A stretch of 64,000 nt of DNA from Microbacterium sp. 11MF (GTDB lineage Bacteria > Actinomycetota > Actinomycetes > Actinomycetales > Microbacteriaceae). Made by a program: the position numbers and the translations under genes. The stretch lies in NCBI RefSeq assembly GCF_000383475.1, contig NZ_KB911459.1, positions 634,467 to 698,466 on the forward strand, in the 5' to 3' direction. Positions 44,376-52,519 of the stretch are shown piece after piece. The notes under the pieces are model-generated. The model did not search any database, was not told the DNA's origin, and saw nothing but the letters and a program-made list of their open reading frames with translations. Within the stretch, counting starts at the first letter, position 1. Each line of letters opens with the position of its first letter.

Positions 44376-46007
44376 TTGAAGCGCAACAAGATCGGCGTGG
44401 CGGGCCTCGCCCTGCTCGGCGCCACCAGCCTGGTTCTCGCAGGCTGCGCGAGCAGCGGTGGCGACACCAACACGGACGACAACTCGTCCGGCGGCACCAC
44501 GACCGAGGTCATCACGACCAACGGCTCGGAGCCCCAGAACCCGCTCATCCCCACCAACACGAACGAGACCGGTGGCGGCAAGGTCGTCGACTCGATCTTC
44601 GCCGGCCTCATCTCGTACAAGGCCGACGGCTCGGTCGAGAACGACGTGGCCGAGGACATCGCCGTCGACTCGCCCACGCAGCTCACCGTCACGCTCCGCG
44701 ATGGTGTGACGTTCTCCAACGGAGACCCCGTCACCGCCGATAGCTTCATCGATGCCTGGAACTACGGTGCTCGACTGGCCAACAAGCAGAACGCCTCGTA
44801 CTTCTTCGAGGACATCGAGGGCTTCAGCTACGAGAAGGACGTCGAGAAGCTCTCCGGACTCAAGAAGGTCGACGACCAGACCTTCACCATCACGCTGAAC
44901 AAGCCCGCCTCGGACTTCGCGCAGCGTCTCGGCTACTCTGCATTCTTCCCGCTCCCCAAGGTGGCGTTCGAGGACATGAAGGCCTTCGGTGAGAACCCGA
45001 TCGGCAACGGCCCGTACAAGCTCGCCAAGGAAGGCGCGTGGGAGCACAACGTTCGGATCGATCTCGTTCCAAACGACAGCTATGACGGTCCTCGTACGCC
45101 GAAGAACGGTGGCCTGGACATCGTCTTCTACTCGACTCAGGACAGCGCCTACACTGACCTGCTCGGCGGCAACCTCGACGTCCTTGACGCGATCCCCGAC
45201 AGTGCCCTCGAGAGCTACAAGACCGACCTCCCCGACCGCTCGGTCAACCAGCCGGCCGCGATTTTCCAGTCGCTGACCATCCCCGAGTGGCTCGACGGCT
45301 TCCAGACCGACGAAGAGGGCAAGCTCCGCCGCGCGGCGATCTCGCACTCGATCAACCGGGACCAGATCACCGACGTGGTGTTCAAGGGCACGCGCACGCC
45401 GGCGAAGGACTTCACCTCGCCCGTCATCGACGGCTGGAGCGACTCCGTTCCGGGCAACGACGTCCTCGACTACGACCCGGAGCTCGCCAAGGAGCTGTGG
45501 GACCAGGCCGACGCGATCAAGCCGTACAGCGGCGAAGACTTCACGATCTCGTACAACGCTGACGGCGGCCACCAGACGTGGGTCGACGCGGTCGCGAACT
45601 CGATCTCGAAGACACTCGGCATCAAGGCCGTCGGCAAGCCGTTCCCGGACTTCGCGACCTACCTCGACGCCCGCGACAACGAGAAGGTCGATGCCTTCCG
45701 CTCCGGCTGGCAGGCGGACTACCCCGGTCTGTACAACTTCCTCGGCCCGCTGTACGCAACCGGTGCAGGATCCAACGACGGCAAGTACTCGGACAAGAAG
45801 TTCGACGACCTGCTCGCCAAGGGCATCAGCGAGACGGATGAGGCTGCACGCAACTCCACCCTCCTCGAGGCTCAGTCGGTCCTCTTCGAGGACCTCCCCG
45901 CCATCCCGCTCTGGTACTCCAACGTCAACGGCGGTTGGGCCGACGGCGTGAAGAACGTGGAGTTCGGCTGGAACTCAGTGCCCCTCTACTACGAGATCAC
46001 CAAGTAA
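44376..46007 (+). CDS. Peptide ABC transporter lipoprotein, importer 1
   Basis: 543 residues from TTG 44376, chosen because GGAGG (44366-44370) is 5 nt upstream and the result is a clean lipoprotein signal (KRNKIGVAGLALLGATS, lipobox LVLAGC). ATG 44364 would place the ribosome site inside the gene. SBP family 5 (DppA/OppA): NPLIPTNTNETGGGKVVDSI, VTFSNGDPVTADSF and FPLPKVAFED. It captures oligopeptides or similar solutes outside the membrane. Followed by a strong hairpin before the permease genes, which may favour expression of this protein. Confidence 0.93.
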   Translation: MKRNKIGVAGLALLGATSLVLAGCASSGGDTNTDDNSSGGTTTEVITTNGSEPQNPLIPTNTNETGGGKVVDSIFAGLISYKADGSVENDVAEDIAVDSPTQLTVTLRDGVTFSNGDPVTADSFIDAWNYGARLANKQNASYFFEDIEGFSYEKDVEKLSGLKKVDDQTFTITLNKPASDFAQRLGYSAFFPLPKVAFEDMKAFGENPIGNGPYKLAKEGAWEHNVRIDLVPNDSYDGPRTPKNGGLDIVFYSTQDSAYTDLLGGNLDVLDAIPDSALESYKTDLPDRSVNQPAAIFQSLTIPEWLDGFQTDEEGKLRRAAISHSINRDQITDVVFKGTRTPAKDFTSPVIDGWSDSVPGNDVLDYDPELAKELWDQADAIKPYSGEDFTISYNADGGHQTWVDAVANSISKTLGIKAVGKPFPDFATYLDARDNEKVDAFRSGWQADYPGLYNFLGPLYATGAGSNDGKYSDKKFDDLLAKGISETDEAARNSTLLEAQSVLFEDLPAIPLWYSNVNGGWADGVKNVEFGWNSVPLYYEITK

Positions 46008-46029
46008 TCTCATAAACAGCATCACCTCA

Positions 46030-46065
46030 CACGAGGCGGTGACGGTCACCCGTCACCGCCTCGTG
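46030..46065 (+). terminator. Strong hairpin between lipoprotein and permease genes
   Basis: A perfect 16-bp stem (46030-46045 with 46050-46065) and a 4-nt TCAC loop, no U-tract. Likely a partial terminator or mRNA stabiliser that gives more binding protein than permease. The remaining gap up to 46195 holds nothing else I can name. Confidence 0.65.
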
Positions 46066-46195
46066 GCGTGACCCGTTCATCTCACCGTTCTCTCAGGATT
46101 CCGGTCCGAGGATGGGAACCTCAGGGGCGCCGCGCTGCGGGGCCCTTCTTCGTGCGTCAGCACAGCAACGTCTTTTCCCTGAAAGGGGGCCGAGG

Positions 46196-47125
46196 GTGGC
46201 CTATTACATCCTCCGACGGATTCTGCAGGTGATCCCCGTATTCCTCGGGGCGACCCTGTTGATCTATTTCATGGTCTTCGGCCTTCCGGGTGACCCGATC
46301 GCCTCGCTGTTCGGCGACAAGCAGCCACCTCAAGCCGTCATCGACGCTATTCGCGAGCAGTACCGTCTGAACGACCCGTTCATCGTCCAGTACGCGAACT
46401 ACCTGGCTGGCATCTTCCGGTTCGACTTCGGCACCACCTTCTCGGGCCAGAGCGTCAACGACGTCCTCGCCCGGACGGTACCCGTCACGATGCGACTCGC
46501 CGTTATGTCGGTCGCAATCGCCTTCGTCCTGGCACTCATCATCGGTGCCCTGTCGGCGATCTGGAAGGGCTCGATCTTCGACAACGGCGCTCTCGTGACC
46601 GCTCTCATCTTCATCGCGATCCCGATTTTCGTCCTGTGCTTCCTCGCGCAGTACTTCCTCGGTGTCCAGCTGGGGTGGTTCCGCCCGACGGTCGGGGGCC
46701 AGAACGACTGGGGCGACCTGTGGCTTCCCGCCATCGTCCTGGGTCTGAGCATCTACGCCTCGAGCATGCGGCTCACGCGCGCGTCGATGATCGAGACCCT
46801 GGGCCAGGACTGGGTGCGCACGGCGTACTCGAAGGGCCTGTCGCGTCGTCGCGTCATCCCCGTGCACGTCCTCCGCAACTCGATGATCCCTATGGTGACG
46901 GACACCGCAACCCAGTTCGGCGTTCTCATGGTCGGCGCCACCGTCACGGAGGGCATCTTCAACGTGCCCGGTGTCGGCAACACCCTGTTCAGAGCCATCA
47001 CGAGTCGGGAAACCCCCACCATCGTCTCCTTCGTCACGATATTCGTCGTGATCTACGTGTTGGTGAACCTAGTCGTCGACCTTCTCTACGGCCTGCTCGA
47101 CCCGAGGATCCGCTATGTCAAGTAA
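46196..47125 (+). CDS. Peptide ABC permease DppB-like, importer 1
   Basis: 309 residues from GTG 46196 with AAAGGGGG upstream. Six transmembrane helices. LRRILQVIPVFLGATLLIYF at the N-terminus and the cytoplasmic EAA loop ASMIETLGQDWVRTAYSKGLS, which contacts the ATPase. FNVPGVGNTLFRAI is a family motif. Overlaps the next permease by 11 bp. Confidence 0.93.
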   Translation: MAYYILRRILQVIPVFLGATLLIYFMVFGLPGDPIASLFGDKQPPQAVIDAIREQYRLNDPFIVQYANYLAGIFRFDFGTTFSGQSVNDVLARTVPVTMRLAVMSVAIAFVLALIIGALSAIWKGSIFDNGALVTALIFIAIPIFVLCFLAQYFLGVQLGWFRPTVGGQNDWGDLWLPAIVLGLSIYASSMRLTRASMIETLGQDWVRTAYSKGLSRRRVIPVHVLRNSMIPMVTDTATQFGVLMVGATVTEGIFNVPGVGNTLFRAITSRETPTIVSFVTIFVVIYVLVNLVVDLLYGLLDPRIRYVK

Positions 47126-48056
47126 CTCCACCCACTACGTTGCTGCCGCGCAGACCGAAACCGTGGTGGTCGACCAGCTCCACCTCAGCGACAAGAAGAG
47201 CAACCTCTGGCTCGACGCCTGGCGCGACTTGCGGCGCCGTCCGACCTTCTGGGTCTCGGTCGTTCTCTGCGTTTTCATCATCGTGATGGCTGTCGTGCCG
47301 AACCTGTTCACGTCTGTGGGGCCTTCCGGCGCGGCGTGCGACCTCGCGAACAGCAACGCGGATGCGTCCGCGGGCCACCCGCTCGGCTACAACTTCCTCG
47401 GCTGCGACATCTGGTCGCGCCTGGTTCACGGCACTCGCACGTCGGTCCTGGTCGGCGTGATGGCCACCGCCATCTCGACGGTGATCGGGGTCATCATGGG
47501 CGCCTTGGCCGGTTTCTACGGCGGGTTCCTCGATTCCCTGCTGTCGCGAGTCGGTGACGTCTTCTTCACGATCCCTTACATCATCGCCGCCGTCGTCGTC
47601 ATGTCGGTGCTGGCGGACTACCGCAACGAGTTCGTCCTCGCCCTCGCCATCGGAGGGTTCTCCTGGGCGAGCACCGCCCGCATCGCTCGGGCAGAGGTTC
47701 TGCGCGTGAAGCAGTCGGACTATGTGACGGCGTCGATCTCCATCGGCCTCTCCCGGTTCCGCACTATGCTCACGCACGTTCTGCCGAATGCGATGGCGCC
47801 CGTCATCGTCGTGACGACGCTGAGTCTCGGCACGGCCATCGTCGCGGAATCGACGTTGTCCTTCCTCGGAGTCGGGCTCGGAGGGGCGACTGTGTCATGG
47901 GGTGCCGACATCAGCCAGGCGCAGACGCAGATCCGTTCTGCTCCGTTGGCTCTGTTCTGGCCCTCCCTGGCGCTTACCGTCACGGTGCTCGCGTTCATCA
48001 CCCTCGGTGAGCTCCTCCGCGACGCCGTCGACCCGAAGTCGAGGGCCCAGCGATGA
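47115..48056 (+). CDS. Peptide ABC permease DppC-like, importer 1
   Basis: 313 residues. An N-terminal cytoplasmic extension of about 40 residues, six helices, the periplasmic loop with HPLGYNFLGCDIWSRLVHGTRTS (two parts) and EAA loop RVKQSDYVTASISIGLS. LGVGLGGATVSWGADIS is typical of DppC. Overlaps the ATPase start by 4 bp. Confidence 0.93.
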   Translation: MSSNSTHYVAAAQTETVVVDQLHLSDKKSNLWLDAWRDLRRRPTFWVSVVLCVFIIVMAVVPNLFTSVGPSGAACDLANSNADASAGHPLGYNFLGCDIWSRLVHGTRTSVLVGVMATAISTVIGVIMGALAGFYGGFLDSLLSRVGDVFFTIPYIIAAVVVMSVLADYRNEFVLALAIGGFSWASTARIARAEVLRVKQSDYVTASISIGLSRFRTMLTHVLPNAMAPVIVVTTLSLGTAIVAESTLSFLGVGLGGATVSWGADISQAQTQIRSAPLALFWPSLALTVTVLAFITLGELLRDAVDPKSRAQR

Positions 48057-49774
48057 GCGATATCGAGAACCCCACCAGCCGCGCGCGTCTGCGCAGCAGC
48101 ACCAAGGAGAGCGTCGTGTCGCAGCCCCTTCTGCAGATCCGTGACCTCACCGTGTCGTTCGGCACGGGCAAGAAGGCGCGCGAGGTCCTGCACGGTGTCG
48201 ACCTCGATGTCTTCCCGGGCGAGACCGTCGCCATCGTCGGGGAGTCCGGGTCGGGCAAGTCGACGACGGCAGCCGCCGTCATCAACCTGCTCCCGGGTAC
48301 GGGAGCGGTCACGGGCGGGTCCGTCACGCTCGACGGTGTGGACCTCCTCGGCGCCAGCCGCCGTGAGATGGAGTCCATCCGCGGACGCGACATCGGCTAC
48401 GTCCCGCAGGACCCGATGTCCAACCTGAACCCGGTCTGGTCGATCGGATTCCAGGTCGAGGAGGCGGTCCGCGCCAACGGCCTGGCATCCAACCGCAAGG
48501 AGGCCCGCGCCCGCGCGATCGAGGTCCTGAAGCAGGCGGGGCTGGCCGATGCCGAGCGTCGCATGCACCAGTTCCCGCACCAGTTCTCCGGCGGGATGCG
48601 TCAGCGGGCGCTCATCGGCATCGGCCTCGCAGCCGACCCCAAGCTCCTGATCGCGGACGAGCCGACGAGTGCGCTCGACGTCACCGTGCAGCGCGTCATC
48701 CTCGACCACCTGGCCTCGCTGACCCGCGAGAAGGGGACGGCCGTCCTGTTCATCACGCACGACCTCGGCCTCGCCGCAGAGCGTGCCGATCGCATCATCG
48801 TCATGAACCAGGGCGAGATCGTCGAGTCCGGTCCGAGCCGAGCGATCCTCGAGGCTCCGCAGCATCCGTACACGCAGCGCCTCGTCGCGGCCGCCCCGAG
48901 CATCGCCTCGCAGCGCATCCAGGCGGTCGCCGAGCGTCGCGGTGTCGAGCACCTCGAGGAGGTCGTGGACGCCAAGCCCGTCGTCGAGGTCCGCGATCTC
49001 GTCAAGGAGTACAAGATCCGTTCAGGCGGGTTCCGCAGCGAACCGTTCCGTGCGGTCGACGGTGTGTCCTTCCAGATCCCGCGCGGCAAGACCCTCGCAC
49101 TGGTGGGGGAGTCCGGTTCGGGCAAGTCGACCGTCGCCAAGATGGTCTTGCAGCTCGAGAAGCCGACGAGCGGCTCCGTCCTCGTCGACGGCGCGGACAC
49201 GTCGGGCATGAGCCGCAAGGAGGTCTTCGGGCTGCGCAGCCGTATGCAGCCCGTCTTCCAGGACCCCTACGGCTCGCTCGACCCCCTGCGCAGCATCGGC
49301 GCTCTCATCGCCGAGCCGCTGCGCGTGCACGGCGTGGGCGACGAGAAGTCGCGTCGCGAGAGGGTGTTCGAGCTGCTCGACCAGGTGTCGCTCCCGCGTG
49401 AGGTCGCCTGGCGCTACCCGAACGAGCTCTCCGGGGGCCAGCGTCAGCGCATCGCCATCGCGCGCGCCCTCGCGCTCAAGCCGTCGATCGTCGTCCTCGA
49501 CGAGGCCGTCTCGGCGCTCGATGTGCTCGTTCAGGACCAGATCCTGCGCCTGCTCGCCGAGCTGCAGTCCGAGCTCGACCTGACCTACCTCTTCATCACG
49601 CACGACCTCGCCGTCGTGCGTGTGGCCGCCGACCTCGTCTGCGTCATGGAGCAGGGTCGCGTCGTCGAGCAGGGCACCGTCGACGAGATCTTCGCGTCGC
49701 CGGCGGAGGACTACACGAAGCGGCTCCTCGCCGCCATCCCGGGTGCGGAGATCCCGCTCGGCGGAAACCTGTGA
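48053..49774 (+). CDS. Fused double-ATPase (DppD-DppF), importer 1
   Basis: 573 residues with two complete ABC ATPases. Domain 1: Walker A GESGSGKST, signature FSGGMRQRALIG, Walker B LLIADEPTSALD. Domain 2 (from about 315): GESGSGKST, LSGGQRQRIAIA, and Walker B IVVLDEAVSALD, where Ala replaces the usual Pro after the catalytic Glu. A fusion replaces the separate DppD and DppF genes. ATG 48053 overlaps the permease; GTG 48116 with AAGGAG is an alternative that would drop 21 residues. Confidence 0.94.
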   Translation: MSDIENPTSRARLRSSTKESVVSQPLLQIRDLTVSFGTGKKAREVLHGVDLDVFPGETVAIVGESGSGKSTTAAAVINLLPGTGAVTGGSVTLDGVDLLGASRREMESIRGRDIGYVPQDPMSNLNPVWSIGFQVEEAVRANGLASNRKEARARAIEVLKQAGLADAERRMHQFPHQFSGGMRQRALIGIGLAADPKLLIADEPTSALDVTVQRVILDHLASLTREKGTAVLFITHDLGLAAERADRIIVMNQGEIVESGPSRAILEAPQHPYTQRLVAAAPSIASQRIQAVAERRGVEHLEEVVDAKPVVEVRDLVKEYKIRSGGFRSEPFRAVDGVSFQIPRGKTLALVGESGSGKSTVAKMVLQLEKPTSGSVLVDGADTSGMSRKEVFGLRSRMQPVFQDPYGSLDPLRSIGALIAEPLRVHGVGDEKSRRERVFELLDQVSLPREVAWRYPNELSGGQRQRIAIARALALKPSIVVLDEAVSALDVLVQDQILRLLAELQSELDLTYLFITHDLAVVRVAADLVCVMEQGRVVEQGTVDEIFASPAEDYTKRLLAAIPGAEIPLGGNL

Positions 49775-50379
49775 GCAACACCCCTCGACACGGCGAGGCG
49801 GGCTCGGGATCATCCCCGGCCGCCTCGCCGCGGGTGTTCCGCGCCCCGTCGGGGATGGCCGCGCTCATCCTGGCGTCGATCGCCGCGCTCCTGCTCCTGG
49901 GCGACGCGGTCGTGCGTGCGGGCTGGGCCGAGATGCTCCTGCTGGCGCCCTGGCTCCTCCTGGTCGTCTGGTTCATCTATGTCGCGATGTTCGCGTCCCA
50001 TGTCTCCATCGACGCCGACGGCGCGACCGTGCAGAATCTCCTGCGCATCGTGCGCATCCCGTGGGCCCGGGTGAGCGACGTCGGCGTCCGTTACCAGGTC
50101 AGGTTCACCCTGGATGACGGGCGGATCGTCAATGCGTTCGGCGGCCCGGTGGCGGGTCGCCCGGCCCGCCCGGGCGTCCGGGCCGCGGACAACCCCCGCG
50201 CGCGCATCCCTCCCGCGCTCCGTGACCTCGAGCTGATCCGCGAACAGTGGCTGGCGGCCGCCGAAACCGGTTCCACCACACGGGTCTCGCGCAGGTGGGA
50301 TCTCCCCACCCTCGGCGTGTTGCTGTTACTGGCGCTCTGGGCACTGGGCGCCGTGATAATCAGCGGCGCTGCGGGCTGA
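49771..50379 (+). CDS. PH-domain membrane protein
   Basis: 202 residues. Two N-terminal helices (about 28-70), a bacterial PH-like domain (about 74-125; HVSIDADGATVQNLLRIVRIPWARVSDV) and a C-terminal helix. Proteins with this bPH-type region are common and poorly understood in actinobacteria. The start overlaps the ATPase stop by 4 bp, so it is the last gene of importer 1. Whether it serves the transporter is unknown. Confidence 0.78.
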   Translation: MSNTPRHGEAGSGSSPAASPRVFRAPSGMAALILASIAALLLLGDAVVRAGWAEMLLLAPWLLLVVWFIYVAMFASHVSIDADGATVQNLLRIVRIPWARVSDVGVRYQVRFTLDDGRIVNAFGGPVAGRPARPGVRAADNPRARIPPALRDLELIREQWLAAAETGSTTRVSRRWDLPTLGVLLLLALWALGAVIISGAAG

Positions 50380-50415
50380 GCGTACTGGCGGTTTTGCGGC
50401 GCGTTCACAGGCATT

Positions 50416-50443
50416 TTGCGAGCAGGTCACGCAATGTTACGTT
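50416..50443 (+). promoter_or_regulatory. Promoter of peptide importer 2
   Basis: TTGCGA (50416-50421), 16 bp, TACGTT (50438-50443). The AT-rich stretch 50411-50460 stands out from its surroundings. Leader of about 120 nt to the small open frame at 50570. Confidence 0.45.
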
Positions 50444-50569
50444 CATACAAACAGTTCTCCAGACGGTCTTGTCAGCGTTGATGAGCGAGTTAGGGTCGTT
50501 GAGGCCGGACCCGGTTCCGGCACTTCGAACGCAACGCAAGAGCGCGTAAGCCCGAGAAAGAGCACCACC

Positions 50570-50611
50570 ATGTCTGTGCCAGCGACCCGAATCACCGGGA
50601 TCTCCCGGTGA
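50570..50611 (+). CDS. 13-residue leader peptide overlapping the permease start
   Basis: ATG 50570 opens MSVPATRITGISR and stops at TGA 50609-50611, which overlaps the permease GTG (50608) as GTGA. The permease itself has no good ribosome site, whereas AAAGAG precedes this ATG. Translational coupling is therefore likely. It is not long enough to judge by codon use. Confidence 0.5.
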   Translation: MSVPATRITGISR

Positions 50612-51591
50612 CGCTGTACGTCTTCCGCCGGTTCGTCAACTACGCGATCCTGAGCCTGATCGCCACGTGTATGGCCTACGTCCTGGCCAGCGCGATCTTC
50701 AGGCCCGGCGACGCCTTCTACGGACGCAACCCCCGCCCTCCGCAGGCGTCCATCGACGCCTCCCTCGCGCAACTCGGGCAGAGCCCGGACATGCCCGTGC
50801 TCGTCCGGCTCTGGCACTGGCTCGTCGGCCTGTTCACGCAGGGATCCCTCGGCATCACGATCGGCAAGCAGCCGGTCGTCGAGGAGATCATCGCGCGCTC
50901 GGGTGCGAGCCTGCGCCTCCTGCTCATCGGATCGATCATCGGCGCGATCGTCGGCGTCCTCCTCGGCGTCTGGGGCGCGGTCCGGCAGTACCGGGCGAGC
51001 GATCAGATCGTCACCTACTCGTCCTTCCTGATCTTCGCGACGCCGACCTTCGTCATCGGCGTGCTGCTGATGATCGGCGCGACCGCTCTGAACAACGCGC
51101 TCGGCGTGCAGCTGATCACCTTCACAGGCGAGTACAGCGCCGGTATCAGCGGCGGGTGGTGGGACCTCACGGTCGACAGGGCGATACATCTCCTCCTCCC
51201 GACCATCGCGCTCGTCCTGATGAGCGCTGCCACCTACTCGCGCTATCAGCGCAGCGTCATGCTGGACGTCCTCGGAGCCGACTACATCCGCACCGCACGC
51301 TCCAAGGGTCTCGAGCGCGGGCCGGCGCTCTTCCGCCACGGCGTGCGCATCGCACTCATCCCGATGTCGACCTTCTTCGCGTACAGCTTCGGCACGCTCG
51401 TCGCCGGATCCGCGATGCTCGAGATCGTCTTCAGCTGGCGCGGCATGGGTCAGTTCCTCCTCCAGGCCGTTAACACCAATGACGTCAACGCGGCAGCGGG
51501 AAGCACCCTGTTCGTCGCCATTCTCGTGCTGCTCTCCTCGACGTTCTCGGAGATCATCTACGCCGCCCTCGATCCCCGTGTGAGGAGCTGA
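50608..51591 (+). CDS. Peptide ABC permease DppB-like, importer 2
   Basis: 327 residues. Six helices; FRRFVNYAILSLIATCMAYVL at the N-terminus, EAA loop SVMLDVLGADYIRTARSKGLE, and FSWRGMGQFLLQAV. It is a distant paralogue of the importer 1 permease rather than a recent copy. Start depends on coupling to the leader peptide. First full gene of importer 2. Confidence 0.92.
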   Translation: MTLYVFRRFVNYAILSLIATCMAYVLASAIFRPGDAFYGRNPRPPQASIDASLAQLGQSPDMPVLVRLWHWLVGLFTQGSLGITIGKQPVVEEIIARSGASLRLLLIGSIIGAIVGVLLGVWGAVRQYRASDQIVTYSSFLIFATPTFVIGVLLMIGATALNNALGVQLITFTGEYSAGISGGWWDLTVDRAIHLLLPTIALVLMSAATYSRYQRSVMLDVLGADYIRTARSKGLERGPALFRHGVRIALIPMSTFFAYSFGTLVAGSAMLEIVFSWRGMGQFLLQAVNTNDVNAAAGSTLFVAILVLLSSTFSEIIYAALDPRVRS

Positions 51592-51592
51592 C

Positions 51593-52519
51593 ATGGTCAT
51601 CGCTCAACAAGAAGCGGTCGAGGCGAGCCTCGACGACGACCAGACGATCACGAAGCAGCGGCGTCCGCTCTCGCGCAACGGGCTCGTCTGGCGTCGCCTG
51701 CGGGGGATGCCGCGATTCTGGATCGGCGCGATCGTGTTCGCGCTCATCGTGTTGCTGTCCATCGTGGGTCCGCTCATCACCCCGTGGTCCATCACCGATC
51801 GCGACCCGTACAACATGGGGATGGGCCCCACCCTCCGACACTGGTTCGGGACGAACAGCATCGGGCAGGACATCTTCGCCCAGACGCTCGCGGGCTTGCA
51901 GAAGTCCCTCATCATCGGACTCGTCGCCGGCATCCTCGGCACGCTGCTCGCCGCCGTCATCGGCTCGATCGCCGGCTACGTCGGGGGCACGACCGACAAG
52001 ATCATCAGCTGGTTCACCCACCTGCTGCTCGTCGTCCCGTCCTTCTTCATCCTCGTGCTGCTGAGTCCGCTGTTCAAAAGCCTCTCCTGGATCGCGCTGA
52101 CGTTCTTCCTCGCGATCTTCAGCTGGATGATCATGGCGCAGGTGGTCCGCAACCAGACGCGGTCGCTGCGGAACCGCGACTTCGTCCGGGCCGCCCGCTA
52201 CATGGGGCTCCCCACCCGGAAGATCCTGAGCCGCCACATCCTGCCGAATATCGCGTCGCTGCTGATCATCGACGTGACCCTCGGCATCGTGTCGATGATC
52301 ATGTCCGAGACCTCGCTCAGCTACTTCGGGTTCGGTGTGCAGAAGCCGGACGTGTCGCTCGGCACGCTGCTGGCGGACGGGACCTCCGCGGCGGTCACAC
52401 GCCCGTGGCTGTTCGTCTTCCCGGCCGGCGTCCTCATCGTCCTTCTCTTCGCCATCAGTCTCATCGGCGACGCCCTGCGCGATGCGATCGACCCGACCTC
52501 GGGGGCCAACCGTGCCTGA
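51593..52519 (+). CDS. Peptide ABC permease DppC-like, importer 2
   Basis: 308 residues. N-terminal cytoplasmic segment, six helices, HWFGTNSIGQDIFAQTLAG in the periplasmic part, and EAA loop SLRNRDFVRAARYMGLP. YFGFGVQKPDVSLGTLL is DppC-like. One base separates it from the previous stop; it overlaps the ATPase gene by 8 bp. Confidence 0.93.
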   Translation: MVIAQQEAVEASLDDDQTITKQRRPLSRNGLVWRRLRGMPRFWIGAIVFALIVLLSIVGPLITPWSITDRDPYNMGMGPTLRHWFGTNSIGQDIFAQTLAGLQKSLIIGLVAGILGTLLAAVIGSIAGYVGGTTDKIISWFTHLLLVVPSFFILVLLSPLFKSLSWIALTFFLAIFSWMIMAQVVRNQTRSLRNRDFVRAARYMGLPTRKILSRHILPNIASLLIIDVTLGIVSMIMSETSLSYFGFGVQKPDVSLGTLLADGTSAAVTRPWLFVFPAGVLIVLLFAISLIGDALRDAIDPTSGANRA

